A stretch of 64,000 nucleotides of DNA, taken from an uncultured Collinsella sp. (GTDB lineage Bacteria; Actinomycetota; Coriobacteriia; Coriobacteriales; Coriobacteriaceae). Below are positions 43,489-52,048 of the stretch, one piece after another. A program made the position numbers and the translations under genes. Positions within the stretch are counted from its first letter, which is position 1. Every line of letters starts with the position of its first letter. The notes beneath the pieces are model-generated. The model searched no databases. It was not told the DNA's origin and was given only the letters and a program-made list of their open reading frames with translations. The DNA is taken from the NCBI GenBank assembly GCA_958413895.1, contig CATYVQ010000012.1:13570-77569 (forward strand). Direction: 5' to 3'.

Positions 43489-44107
43489 ATAGGATGTCGG
43501 TCAGGTTGTCGATGACAACGTCGGCGGCGGACTGATCCAGGTTGACGCCCTCGTGCGGACGCAGCGCCAGGACTCGGGCGCCGGAGCGCTTGCCGGCCTC
43601 GATGCCCAAAGGCGAGTCCTCGATAACCAGGCACTCGGAAGGCTCAACCCCCAGCGCCTCCATGGCACGCAGGTAGATCTCGGGGTCGGGCTTAAACGCA
43701 CTGCACTCGTGACCGCTGATGGTGTAATCCAGCACATCGGCAATGTCAGCGATCTCCACCAGCTCGTCAATCAACTCGCGATAGGACGAGCTTGCGATGG
43801 CACACTTCACGCCGCGCTCGTGCAGCTCACGCATCACCGGCTCCGTCTGCTCGTTGAGCAGCTCGGCATACGGAACGGGGTGGTCCGGGCTGTAGACCTG
43901 CTTGTACTCCACGCGCAGGCGCTCGCGCAGCTCAACATCGTCGGGCACCAACGCCTCCCAAATGGCAGGCTCGTTAGACCCCGAAAGATCGGGGATCTCG
44001 TCAAAGTGGAACCCCTTCTCTTCCATAAACGCCACGCGGCGACGGTTGTAGAACCACTCGGTATCGACCAGCACGCCGTCCATGTCAAACAGCACTGCCT
44101 TGATCAT
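43478..44107 (-). CDS. HAD-IA family phosphatase / beta-phosphoglucomutase-like
   Basis: 209 residues. HAD motif I is DMDGVLVDTEWFY (about 8-20), motif II is CAIASSSYRELI (about 105), the Lys is in AFKPDPEIYLRAM (about 143) and motif IV is IEDSPLGIEAGKRSG (about 166). The cap domain fits the beta-PGM/GS1-like subfamily. It probably dephosphorylates or isomerises a sugar phosphate. The ATG at 44107 has GGGAGGAG six bases upstream. The gene is bracketed by two inverted copies of the 45-nt repeat (43447-43488, 44123-44167), one in its leader and one overlapping its stop codon. Confidence 0.87.
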   Translation of the reverse strand: MIKAVLFDMDGVLVDTEWFYNRRRVAFMEEKGFHFDEIPDLSGSNEPAIWEALVPDDVELRERLRVEYKQVYSPDHPVPYAELLNEQTEPVMRELHERGVKCAIASSSYRELIDELVEIADIADVLDYTISGHECSAFKPDPEIYLRAMEALGVEPSECLVIEDSPLGIEAGKRSGARVLALRPHEGVNLDQSAADVVIDNLTDILSAI

Positions 44108-44122
44108 ACGCATCTCCTCCCA

Positions 44123-44167
44123 CCTGCCAAAAAGGGACAGGTTTATTTTGGTAGGTTTTATCTGGGG
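44123..44167 (-). repeat. 45-nt REP-like hairpin, copy 4 (reverse)
   Basis: CCTGCCAAAAAGGGACAGG then TTTATTTTGGTAGGTTTTAT and CTGGG. It lies in the HAD gene leader, 16 bases before its ATG. Confidence 0.8.
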
Positions 44168-44211
44168 TTTTGTGACGCAACGGACACGCCCTCCCCAGAG
44201 CAAAAAAGGGG

Positions 44212-44244
44212 ATGGGGCGCAAACCCCATCCCCTCTCAATCAAC
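44212..44244 (-). terminator. Terminator of the PTS-SIS operon
   Basis: On the minus strand AGGGGATGGGG pairs perfectly with CCCCATCCCCT around TTTGCG, followed by TTTTT. It closes the EIIAB-C-D-SIS operon. Confidence 0.92.
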
Positions 44245-44267
44245 CCGTAAGGTCTACTTACTTGTGA

Positions 44268-45251
44268 TTAGTAGGAAAGCTTCCACATGTAGCGACGCAT
44301 GGTCAGCGGGTGCTGACGGGCCTCGGCGATCTGGTTGCCGTACTCACGCATAACGGCGAGGTGCAGCAGCGGGTTGAAGTAGGTGATGACGCTCGCGGGC
44401 ACGGCGTCAGCCAGGCCGTAGTCCTTGGAGTCGATCAGAGCGACCTTGGCACCCATGCGCTCAAGGAAGGTGAGGGCGCGGGCGTCCATCGGACGGGTAG
44501 CGCCATCGGACATGAAGAAGACGTAGGGCTTACCCTCGGTGGAAACCTCAAACGGGCCGTGGAAGTACTCGCCGGTGTTGTAGGCGGCGGCGTCGATCCA
44601 CTGCATCTCGGTGAACAGGAAGGCGGCGTGAGAATAAGCCATCTTCTCGGAGGCACCGGAGGCCATGAAGTAGATCATCTTGTCGTCCTTGAAGTCCTCG
44701 GCGAACTTCTTGGCGAGCTTCTTGCAGTGCTGAGCGGCGTTCTCGCAGAGGTCGAAGACGTTGGTGAGGCCGGTGATCATGTCCTCGTAGTGGTCATAGC
44801 CCTCGGTCTGCTGAAGGATCTCGAGAGCAAGAGCGATGGCGTAGCCGGGCTTCTCGCACTTGGCTGCGTAGTTGGCGTGGAAGCCGTGAACGATGACGTG
44901 GTCGGCGTCGACGGTCAGAGCGGAGCCAGCCTTGTTGGTGAGGGAGACGACCGGGCAGTTGTGCTTCTTGGCGGTCTTGTTGGCCTCGACGGTCTCGGGC
45001 GTGGAGCCACCGAGGGAGCAGGTGATCACGAAGGTGTGCTCGTTGACCCAGGAAGGCGTGTCGTAGTTGAACTCGTTAGCGGTGAAGATCTGAACGTTCA
45101 GCTTGTCCGTGTTGTTGGCCAGGAAGTACTTGGCGGGGTAAAGGTCGGACATGGAAGCGCCGCAGCCGACGAAGGCGACGCTGTGGATCTCGTGGTTGGA
45201 CAGGACGTCAGCGACGATCTGCTTAGGGAGGTTAAGGTCGATCTCGTACAT
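44268..45251 (-). CDS. SIS-domain sugar-phosphate deglycase/isomerase, FrlB/GfrF-like (2)
   Basis: 327 residues with two SIS domains (VAFVGCGASMSDLYPAKYFL... VITCSLGGSTPETV; then MIYFMASGASEKMAYSHAAF) and the active-site segment TGEYFHGPFE (about 228). It is the last gene of the PTS operon, so its substrate should be the phosphorylated product of that PTS, by analogy with the Salmonella gfr and E. coli frl systems an epsilon-fructosyl- or glucosyl-amine phosphate. The ATG at 45251 has AAAGGA nine bases upstream. About 200 bases with two hairpins separate it from EIID. Confidence 0.85.
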   Translation of the reverse strand: MYEIDLNLPKQIVADVLSNHEIHSVAFVGCGASMSDLYPAKYFLANNTDKLNVQIFTANEFNYDTPSWVNEHTFVITCSLGGSTPETVEANKTAKKHNCPVVSLTNKAGSALTVDADHVIVHGFHANYAAKCEKPGYAIALALEILQQTEGYDHYEDMITGLTNVFDLCENAAQHCKKLAKKFAEDFKDDKMIYFMASGASEKMAYSHAAFLFTEMQWIDAAAYNTGEYFHGPFEVSTEGKPYVFFMSDGATRPMDARALTFLERMGAKVALIDSKDYGLADAVPASVITYFNPLLHLAVMREYGNQIAEARQHPLTMRRYMWKLSY

Positions 45252-45342
45252 CTGACACATTCCTTTCGATTTTTTGCGGCGCCACATTGCCGGGCGCTCG
45301 CAGGGTTACCGTGATTTGGACCGAGTCGCCGGCCCGTTGAGG

Positions 45343-45373
45343 ATGTGTCAAAGGAACTGTCCCTTTGACACAT
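45343..45373. repeat. Palindrome within the PTS operon (TGTGTCAAAGG type)
   Basis: ATGTGTCAAAGG and CCTTTGACACAT are perfect 12-base arms around seven bases (AACTGTC). The loop-side sequence CTGTCCCTTT resembles the core of the 45-nt repeat. Confidence 0.75.
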
Positions 45374-45385
45374 TTAGGGATGGGA

Positions 45386-45416
45386 GCCTGCCTGGGGTAT
45401 GGGATGTCAGGCAGGC
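45386..45416 (-). promoter_or_regulatory. Intercistronic hairpin between EIID and SIS gene 2
   Basis: GCCTGCCTG and CAGGCAGGC form a perfect 9-bp stem 35 bases after the EIID stop with no T-run. It may slow RNA decay or lower expression of the last gene. Confidence 0.5.
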
Positions 45417-45450
45417 CCCCGGGGGAAAGCGGTTAGGCGCTTGGTCGCGA

Positions 45451-46284
45451 CTAGGCCAGGATGCCGGCCGCGGAGAGGGCGATGCCGCCCACGATGGCGA
45501 TCACGAGAAGCCAACCGGTGTTGACGTTCTTCTTGATGAGCCAGTACATAAGGCCGGTGAGGCCAAGGGAGATCATCTGGGGCATCATGCCGTCCAGGAT
45601 GTCCTGGATCACGACGGTGCCGTCAGCGAACTGCAGCGGAGTGGTGGCGCCGATCAGCGTAGCGATCATGCCGCCCACGGACATAAGACCCACGATGCCG
45701 CAGACATACATGAGCTTCTCCATGAGGTCGCCGCCCTGAAGCTTGCTCAGGTACTCGTGGCCGCCCTGATAGCCCATCTTGGCTGCGAACCAAGTGATCA
45801 GCACAGAGGGGACGATGGAGATGAGCATGGCCAGGATCGGGCCCATGATGGAGCCCTGCTGAGCCAACTGAACGCCCAGACCAAAGGCGATAACGCGGAT
45901 GGTGCCCTGGAAGAAGGAGTCACCGATGCCGGAAAGCGGACCCATGAGGGAGGTCTTGACCGCGTTGATCGAATCGGGATCGAAGTTCTCGGGATCCTTG
46001 GCGTACTCCTCCTCCATGGAGGCGGAGAGGCCCAGGATGAAAGCGCTCGTCTGCGGGGTGCAGTTGTAGAACGCCATGTGACGGTGGTAAGCCTCTTTCT
46101 TAGCAGCGAGCTGCTTGGGATCGGACTCATCCGGATAGAGGCGATCGAGCGTGGGAACCATGCCGTAGAGGAAGCCCATGTTCATCTGACGCTCGTAGTT
46201 CCAAGAGGCCTGGATGGCCCAGGAGCGCCAGAAGAACTGGCTGACCTTCTTGTTCAGGGACACGTCCTTGGTTGCGGTTGCCAT
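45451..46284 (-). CDS. PTS mannose-family EIID component
   Basis: 277 residues. The N-terminal WRSWAIQASWNYERQMNMGF and MGPLSGIGDSFFQGTIRVIA are diagnostic of mannose/fructose/sorbose EIID; membrane helices lie in the C-terminal half. With EIIC it forms the sugar channel. GGAGG precedes ATG 46284. It starts 13 bases after EIIC and is third in the order EIIAB-C-D-SIS. Confidence 0.95.
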   Translation of the reverse strand: MATATKDVSLNKKVSQFFWRSWAIQASWNYERQMNMGFLYGMVPTLDRLYPDESDPKQLAAKKEAYHRHMAFYNCTPQTSAFILGLSASMEEEYAKDPENFDPDSINAVKTSLMGPLSGIGDSFFQGTIRVIAFGLGVQLAQQGSIMGPILAMLISIVPSVLITWFAAKMGYQGGHEYLSKLQGGDLMEKLMYVCGIVGLMSVGGMIATLIGATTPLQFADGTVVIQDILDGMMPQMISLGLTGLMYWLIKKNVNTGWLLVIAIVGGIALSAAGILA

Positions 46285-46297
46285 AGTGTGTTCCTCC

Positions 46298-47092
46298 TTA
46301 GTCTTCGTCGTCTTCGAGCGGATCGTAGTCGGAATCGACACCGGCGGCTGCATGGGAATCGTTGAACTTGAAGCCCATGAAGACGACAGCCAGGCACACA
46401 CCGATCAGAGCGACCGCGATGACGGACAGGTTGAGGTAAGCGGCGAGCAGGAAACCGATGAACAGGAACGGAGTCATACCCTTCTTGATCATCATGGTGA
46501 GCAGCAGGGCCAAGCCGTAGGCGGTCATGATCTTGGTCGAAACGTTAAGACCAGTGGACAGCCACTCGGGAACCATGTTGACGATGGCCTGAACCAGGTC
46601 GGTGCCAACAAAGACGGCGAGGAAGATCGGCAGGAAGTACATGACGGCGTACAGACCGGAGCCGGCGCAGATGTGCATACGGTAGGCGGTCTTGAACTTT
46701 CCGTTATCGATCGCGCTATCTGCCACATGCGTGAGGGCGGCGATGATGGAACGGAACACGATGCCGAGGAGCTGACCCAGGACGGCGACCGGGATGGCGA
46801 TCGTCATGGCGGTCTCGGCAGAAGCATCGGTCAGGCACGCAAAGGCAGCGGCCACGATGCCGCCCAGGACCATATCGGGCGGAACGGCGGCGCCGACCTG
46901 CACCAGGCCCATGGACACGAGCTCGACGGCGGCACCGACGGCAAGGCCGGTGGGCACATCGCCCAGCAGCAGACCGACGAGCGTAGCGCCAACGAGGGGC
47001 TGCTCGAAGTTAAGACGACCGAGCAGGCGGGAGTCCCACATGCAGAACACGCCGACGAGGCCGACGAGCACCGCACTGATGAACGTATTCAT
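46298..47092 (-). CDS. PTS mannose-family EIIC component
   Basis: 264 residues with about seven helices. The family signature GATLVGLLLGDVPTGLAVGAAVELVSMGLVQVGAA is present near the N-terminus (about 35-70), and the C-terminal acidic tail (DSDYDPLEDDED) is species-like. Membrane transport subunit of the sugar-amine PTS. It follows EIIAB by 36 bases. Confidence 0.94.
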   Translation of the reverse strand: MNTFISAVLVGLVGVFCMWDSRLLGRLNFEQPLVGATLVGLLLGDVPTGLAVGAAVELVSMGLVQVGAAVPPDMVLGGIVAAAFACLTDASAETAMTIAIPVAVLGQLLGIVFRSIIAALTHVADSAIDNGKFKTAYRMHICAGSGLYAVMYFLPIFLAVFVGTDLVQAIVNMVPEWLSTGLNVSTKIMTAYGLALLLTMMIKKGMTPFLFIGFLLAAYLNLSVIAVALIGVCLAVVFMGFKFNDSHAAAGVDSDYDPLEDDED

Positions 47093-47128
47093 ACCCTTCT
47101 CCTTTCAGTCAGGCAAAAGCCTGGTTGA

Positions 47129-48052
47129 TTACAGCTTGGCGTCGATGTCGACGCTCTGATACGTAGGGGTCTGCTGGACGTAGAGCTTGATGCCCATGTC
47201 GAGCAGCTGGTTGACGTCGGCCTTCTGGGTGGCGTCGAGGAAGACGGAGCTGTCCTTGCCGCCGACCTGATCGGCACCGTCGTGGTTGGCGGTGGCGCCC
47301 AGGTTGATGGCGTCGAGCTTGTAGCCCTGGCAGAACTGCAGCATCTCGGCAGTGTTGCCAAAGACGAACATGACACGCTCACCGAGGGTGTTGAGCTTGT
47401 CCATCTTGGCGAGGGCACGCTCGACGGTGAAGACGTTCAGGCGCACGCCCTGGGGCTTGGCCAGCTTAAGAGCGCCCTTCTTGATGTCATCGTTGGCGGC
47501 AGCGTTGTCGACGACGATGATGCGCTCGGCCTGGACCTTGGTGGTCCAGGTAAAGACGACCTGGCCGTGCAGCAGACGGTAGTCAAGACGTGCGAGGACG
47601 ATCTTGGCGGGACCGGAGCTGTGACGGGACGCCTTGGCCTTCTTGGCGGGAGCCGCGGCAGCCTCGACCGGTGCGTTGGGGTTGGTCAGACCGGTGCGGG
47701 CCTCGTTGATGAGGGCCGCGAGCTCGGCGCCCTTGACGGGGACGGGGCTCATAGCGAGCGTGAGCGCCAGCGGGATGTTGAAACCGCTGACAACCGTGAA
47801 CTTCGTGCCGTTCTTGGAAAGCTCGACCATGTTGTTGTTGACCGAGCTACCGAGCATATCGGTCAGCACATAGACGGTGTCGTCCGCGTTGAACGTGGCG
47901 ATCATGGCGTCCACCTTATTGGTGATGGGCTCCTTGTCGTCACGAGCAAGCGACACGACGTGGACGTTCGACACGTCGCCGAGAACCATCTCGAGCGTGT
48001 CTTTGGCGCCTGCGGCCAGGCCGCCATGAGATGCGAGAATGATCTGATTCAT
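47129..48052 (-). CDS. PTS mannose-family EIIAB fusion
   Basis: 307 residues. EIIA (about 1-123) has the phosphoryl His9 in ILASHGGLAAG; a 25-residue Ala/Pro/Lys linker (124-148) follows; EIIB (about 149-307) has the phosphoryl His162 in RLDYRLLHGQVVFTW. It relays phosphate from HPr to the incoming sugar. In the Salmonella gfr system A and B are separate; fusion is as in ManX. AGGAGGAGG lies before ATG. It leads the operon and has an ACGT-N5-ACGT site 33 bases upstream. Confidence 0.95.
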   Translation of the reverse strand: MNQIILASHGGLAAGAKDTLEMVLGDVSNVHVVSLARDDKEPITNKVDAMIATFNADDTVYVLTDMLGSSVNNNMVELSKNGTKFTVVSGFNIPLALTLAMSPVPVKGAELAALINEARTGLTNPNAPVEAAAAPAKKAKASRHSSGPAKIVLARLDYRLLHGQVVFTWTTKVQAERIIVVDNAAANDDIKKGALKLAKPQGVRLNVFTVERALAKMDKLNTLGERVMFVFGNTAEMLQFCQGYKLDAINLGATANHDGADQVGGKDSSVFLDATQKADVNQLLDMGIKLYVQQTPTYQSVDIDAKL

Positions 48053-48084
48053 CTTGCCTCCTCCTTTTCGTTATGGTCATTATA

Positions 48085-48097
48085 ACGTCTTATACGT
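48085..48097. promoter_or_regulatory. ACGT-N5-ACGT operator candidate (PTS operon)
   Basis: ACGTCTTATACGT, extended to the 15-base inverted repeat AACGT-CTTAT-ACGTT, lies 33-45 bases before the EIIAB start. It matches the site before gntR 2. Confidence 0.55.
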
Positions 48098-48234
48098 TGC
48101 TTATATTGCTAATTAGTATAAAGACCGTTCGCGGGTGAAAATCGACCGTTGACGGGTTTAACGTACTCGAAACGTTGGTGCAGGGCAGATCGACGCTGGC
48201 TGGATAACCCCAGATCAGACGCCTCGCCAATCCC

Positions 48235-49317
48235 CTATCGCACGAAGTACCAGGGGCTTTCCTGCACGGTGGGCTCCAGCGCGATGCCCGTGCGCTCGCG
48301 GAACAGATCCATGTCCTGCGATTTCTCCGTCCACCACGCGTTGGGCTTAAAGGTCATGCTCTCAACGATATGGCCGACAAAGGCACTGTTGCGCAGCTTG
48401 GAAAAATTGGTGTTCATAATCAGGATGGACGCGAGCACCAGCACGATGCCCAGGACCTTGATCGCGCCGGCGGGCTCGGCGTAGATGCCAATACCGACCA
48501 GAACGGTCGCCACGGTTTCGAACGAAGCCACGACCGGCACCTTCGATGTCTCAAGATCCATCGAAAGGCCCTGCATATAGAAGATGTACGCAAGAGCCGT
48601 CGGAATAAAGCCAAAGCCTACGAACAGCAGAATGAGTTGCGGGGACATTGCCGCGGCTACATCGGACCACGGAGCCGAAAGCACCGCCATAAAGCATCCG
48701 CCAAAAACAAAGCCCCAAAACGTCACCGCCAGCGGATGCAGTGTCTTGGTGGCCATGCGGCTAAACACAGCCAGCAACGCGCCGCAAAGTCCGGCGATCA
48801 CACCCGACGCGACGCCCCAAGCCGAGAAATGGAAACCAGACAGGTCGCCGCTCGTCACCGCGAGCACGCAACCCACAATGTTAAAGACGATGGCGACGAG
48901 CTTGTTGGGGGTCACGTCCTCGCGATAAAGCACGCGGCCAAGCGCGACGCCAAACACCGGCGAGGTGTAGAGCAGCACCGAGGCCGTGGACATGCCCACC
49001 TCGCCCATGCACTCGTAATAGCAGGTGTTGGCGACGGCTAAACCGACGATACCGACAAGCGCGCAGAGAACAAGCTCTTTAGGACTTGCCTTGAACAGAG
49101 CCAGGGGACCCGAGGCTTTTCCCTCACGAGCACCTCCCTGGCAACCCATAAATGCCAAGACCGGAGCCATTAAGACGGCACCCGACAACAGGCGAAAGGC
49201 CGCCATACTCTGAGACGAAACACCCAGGGCCGATATTCCGTTAACAAAGATTCCGATGGTGCCCCACATAAGCGCGGCGATCAGCACCAGCACATAGCCC
49301 AGATTGCTTTTCTTCAA
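48235..49317 (-). CDS. EamA/DMT-family transporter (2)
   Basis: 360 residues, ten membrane helices in two EamA repeats (LVLIAALMWGTIGIFVNGIS at the start; GLCGALLAVFSRMATKTLHP in the second) and a hydrophilic ~55-residue tail after IMNTNFSKL that is longer than usual. The start is TTG with GAGGAGG six bases upstream. Its promoter region holds ACGT-TATAG-TCGT (49357-49369), close to the sites before the PTS operon and gntR 2, suggesting it belongs to the same regulon, perhaps exporting the freed amine. Substrate unknown. Confidence 0.84.
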   Translation of the reverse strand: MKKSNLGYVLVLIAALMWGTIGIFVNGISALGVSSQSMAAFRLLSGAVLMAPVLAFMGCQGGAREGKASGPLALFKASPKELVLCALVGIVGLAVANTCYYECMGEVGMSTASVLLYTSPVFGVALGRVLYREDVTPNKLVAIVFNIVGCVLAVTSGDLSGFHFSAWGVASGVIAGLCGALLAVFSRMATKTLHPLAVTFWGFVFGGCFMAVLSAPWSDVAAAMSPQLILLFVGFGFIPTALAYIFYMQGLSMDLETSKVPVVASFETVATVLVGIGIYAEPAGAIKVLGIVLVLASILIMNTNFSKLRNSAFVGHIVESMTFKPNAWWTEKSQDMDLFRERTGIALEPTVQESPWYFVR

Positions 49318-49356
49318 CGCAGCCTCCTCGGTATCGTTTCCAATATGTTTCGTACT

Positions 49357-49369
49357 ACGTTATAGTCGT
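49357..49369. promoter_or_regulatory. ACGT-N5-(T/A)CGT operator candidate (DMT gene)
   Basis: ACGTTATAGTCGT followed by TATATAC; one mismatch to the sites at 42081 and 48085. It lies 40-52 bases upstream of the TTG start. Confidence 0.45.
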
Positions 49370-49448
49370 TATATACATTTTTCAAGACACAAATCGGCGA
49401 GCGGAAAAGTGATCCGTTTTCCTCCGTCCCCAGCGGATTACTTGGCGG

Positions 49449-50814
49449 TTGCGGTGAAATAGTTCCTAAATAGAGGCTTGGGGGTGCGGACGATTTCTCG
49501 GACCGCGCCTAGGCGTATCCAAGCTTCCTGCGGTACTCCATCGGGCTCAGCCACCCGAGGGACTTCTTGATCCGCTCCTCACGATAGTACACGAGGTAGG
49601 CCTCGAGCCTTCCCATGAACTCCTCGGCCGTCACGCCCTCCCAGTCCCTGTAGTGGAAGAACTCGTTCTTGAGGCGCCCGAAGAAGCCCTCGCAGGCCGA
49701 GTTGTCCGGGCTGCAGCCCTTGGCGGACATGCTCCTGACCAGGCCGTTCTCCTCGCAGATCCCGATCCACTCCGGCCAGCGGTAGTGGCCGCCGCGGTCC
49801 GAGTGGATCGTCGTGCGGGCGCCCGCCGGCCTGGCCGCGCAGGCCTTGAGCAGGCTCGAGTTCGCGAGGCGCTTGTCGGGGTGCAGCCCGATCGACCAGG
49901 CGACGGGCATCCCGTCGAAGCAGTCGACGATCGGGCTCAGGTAGACCTTCTCGCCGCCCGGGAGCCTGAACTCGGTGATGTCGGTGAGCCACAGCCGGTT
50001 GGGCTCGTCGGCGCGGAACCTCCTGTTCACGAGGTTCTCCGGCGCCTTGGAGACCTCGCCGGCGTAGGAGCTGTAGCCCCGGGCGCGCCTCTTGTTGTAG
50101 ACGACCTCGAGGCCCTCCTCGCGCATCACGCGGGCCACGCGCTTCTCGCTGGCCCGGACGCCCTCGCGGCGCAGGCGCGCCCAGACGGTGCGGTACCCCC
50201 AGCACCCCGAGCCCTCGCGGAAGATGCGCACCACGCGGTCGCGTATGTCGGCGTCGCGGTCGCGCGGCGCGGCGACGCGGGGCCTCCAGTACTCATAGGA
50301 GCTCTTCGATATCCTCAAGAAACCTGTGATCGAGCGGAGGGGCAGGGCGGTCGCCCGCCTCAATCTCTCGCCGAGCTCGCACTTGCTCCTGTTCGAGATC
50401 GAAGCCGGGTCCCACCCTTCCGCTTTTAGGTCGGCCAACACCGCCCTGAGCAGCAGGTTCTCTATCTGGTCCTCGTTGAGTCCGGCGAGCGGGCCGGTCG
50501 CCGGCGGGGCGTAGATCGACTTGTCGGGGCCCAAGCTGGCCTCCTTCCGTGGCGGTTTCCTCGCCACGATTCTACAGCGCGCCCCGGTGTAGCTGTGCGG
50601 GAGGTGCCCCGTCGCCCACTTCTTGGCCGCGCCCACCGAGACCCCCGCGAACTTCGCGGCGGCGGTCGGCCCCATGCCGTCCTCCGTCGCCAGGAGGAAG
50701 AGCTCGACCTTCTCCCTGCTGTACATGCGGACCTCCAGTCCGGACCGCCCCGCGGTCCAACTTTCTGTCCGCACCCCCCTTCAAACCCCCAAACAGGAAC
50801 TATTCCACCGCAAC
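49449..50814 (-). mobile_element. IS3-family insertion sequence, ~1.37 kb
   Basis: Terminal inverted repeats TTGCGGTGAAATAGTTCCT (49449-49467) and, at the right end, the complement of TTGCGGTGGAATAGTTCCT (50796-50814) differ at one base. Inside both ends GGGGGTGCGGAC also recurs. It holds one transposase gene. No target-site duplication is seen at these limits (left flank GGCGG, right flank CTTAT). It sits between the DMT promoter and SIS gene 3, splitting the sugar-amine region. Confidence 0.88.
49509..50726 (-). CDS. IS3-family transposase, single-frame
   Basis: 405 residues. An N-terminal helix-turn-helix (YSREKVELFLLATEDGMGPT, AAAKFAGVSVGAAKKW), an HTH_21-like middle domain (RIFREGSGCWGYRTVWARLR) and an rve DDE catalytic domain follow. 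The DDE residues are in WLTDITEF, IHSDRGGHY and SACEGFFGRLKNE. Most IS3 elements need a -1 frameshift between orfA and orfB; here both parts are in one frame. GGAGG lies before ATG 50726. The gene appears intact and could be active. Confidence 0.92.
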   Translation of the reverse strand: MYSREKVELFLLATEDGMGPTAAAKFAGVSVGAAKKWATGHLPHSYTGARCRIVARKPPRKEASLGPDKSIYAPPATGPLAGLNEDQIENLLLRAVLADLKAEGWDPASISNRSKCELGERLRRATALPLRSITGFLRISKSSYEYWRPRVAAPRDRDADIRDRVVRIFREGSGCWGYRTVWARLRREGVRASEKRVARVMREEGLEVVYNKRRARGYSSYAGEVSKAPENLVNRRFRADEPNRLWLTDITEFRLPGGEKVYLSPIVDCFDGMPVAWSIGLHPDKRLANSSLLKACAARPAGARTTIHSDRGGHYRWPEWIGICEENGLVRSMSAKGCSPDNSACEGFFGRLKNEFFHYRDWEGVTAEEFMGRLEAYLVYYREERIKKSLGWLSPMEYRRKLGYA

Positions 50815-50850
50815 TTATGAGGACATCGAGCTGTTAGGCTGCTCTATCCC

Positions 50851-51843
50851 CTAGTAGTCCAGCTTCCACATGTAGCGGCGCGTCATGTAGTCCTTGTGGG
50901 TGACGGCAGAGAGTGCACGCATGTACACGTTGTTGAGGATCGGGGCAAAGATCAGGTGGTTGAAGTACTCGCTCACGCTGTCCTTGATGTCGTTGAGGCC
51001 GAGCTCCTTGGCGTCGAGCTGATAGACGCGCTCGCCACCGTACTGGTTGACGAAGCGGATGCCGCGCTCGTCGTTGCAGCGGCTGCGGCCGACGCTGATG
51101 AGCTGGAACAGCGAGGTGCGCTTGTCCAGGATCTCGAAGGGGCCGTGGAAGAAGTCACAGGTGTTGATGGTGCAGGAGTCAATCTGCAGCATCTCCTGCA
51201 CGTTGCAGATGCTAAAGACGTAGGCGGCACCAAAGAGCGGGCCCTGGGCCATGACGTTGATGCAGGGCTTGTCGGCATTCTGCTCGGCCCACTTGGCAGC
51301 GAGCGGACGGGTGTACTCGACGGCCTTGCGATAGATGGGGTCGACCAAGTCGAACGCGGCCATAGCGGTCTCGTACTCGGCATAGCCCTCGGTCTGCTGC
51401 GTAAGCTCCATGGCGATCATGGTCACGACGGCAGAGTTGGTGCGACCCATGCAGGACTCGTCGACGGCCAGACTGTCGTACTGAATCTTGTAGTCGCAGA
51501 CCTCGGTGAGGCCGGACTCGTCAACATAGATAGCGATGGTGCTGGCGCCGTGGTCCTTGGCGACCTGGGCGGCGACGATGGTCTCCTTGGTGCCGCGCAT
51601 GGACACGACGACGGCCAGGGTGTTCTCGTTAACGTAGGCAGGAGTTGCGTGCACGAACTCATTGCTGGTGTAGCTGGAGCTCACGACCTGCGTGGCCTCG
51701 TGCTCCATAAAGTACTGGGCAGGATAGTTACCGCCGTTGGATCCGCCGGCGCCAATCCACACGACGCGCTTGATGCCGCCCTTGTCTGCCTTGTCAGCCA
51801 AAACCTGGGAGACGACATCCTTAACCTGTTCCTGAGTAGTCAT
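50851..51843 (-). CDS. SIS-domain sugar-phosphate deglycase/isomerase, FrlB/GfrF-like (3)
   Basis: 330 residues with two SIS domains (VVWIGAGGSNGGNYPAQYFM... VVVSMRGTKETIV; then INVMAQGPLFGAAYVFSICN). The active-site segment reads TCDFFHGPFE instead of (S/T)GEYFHGPFE of the other two, so Glu is replaced by Asp and substrate or chemistry may differ. It ends MTRRYMWKLDY, close to the MRRYMWKLSY end of SIS gene 2. It diverges from gntR 3, whose operators lie between. The IS element is inserted 36 bases beyond its stop codon. Confidence 0.82.
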   Translation of the reverse strand: MTTQEQVKDVVSQVLADKADKGGIKRVVWIGAGGSNGGNYPAQYFMEHEATQVVSSSYTSNEFVHATPAYVNENTLAVVVSMRGTKETIVAAQVAKDHGASTIAIYVDESGLTEVCDYKIQYDSLAVDESCMGRTNSAVVTMIAMELTQQTEGYAEYETAMAAFDLVDPIYRKAVEYTRPLAAKWAEQNADKPCINVMAQGPLFGAAYVFSICNVQEMLQIDSCTINTCDFFHGPFEILDKRTSLFQLISVGRSRCNDERGIRFVNQYGGERVYQLDAKELGLNDIKDSVSEYFNHLIFAPILNNVYMRALSAVTHKDYMTRRYMWKLDY

Positions 51844-51881
51844 CGTGCATCAGCCTTTCTTCTCGTTTGATGCTCTCGATG

Positions 51882-52040
51882 GCATACAAGTTACATACAT
51901 GTTTTGGTTATGTCGACTAGTTGTATGCTATATTTGTCTTAGAAATATTGCTGATGCGGTTTTCGATAACTTGCTACCAGCGGTTTTGTTGTTGTATTGA
52001 ATACATGCTTGATTAGATACGCATACAGGTTAGATACAGG
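51882..52040. promoter_or_regulatory. Divergent operator region between SIS gene 3 and gntR 3
   Basis: Several TGTATnnnATACA-type sites: GCATACAAGTTACATACATG (51882-51901), TTGTATGC (51921-51928), a perfect TGTATT-G-AATACA (51993-52005), and repeated TTAGATAC (52013-52020, 52030-52037) around GCATACAGG. The stretch is AT-rich and serves both genes. The likely ligand-responsive regulator is the adjacent GntR protein. Confidence 0.55.
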
Positions 52041-52048
52041 TTGATCGC

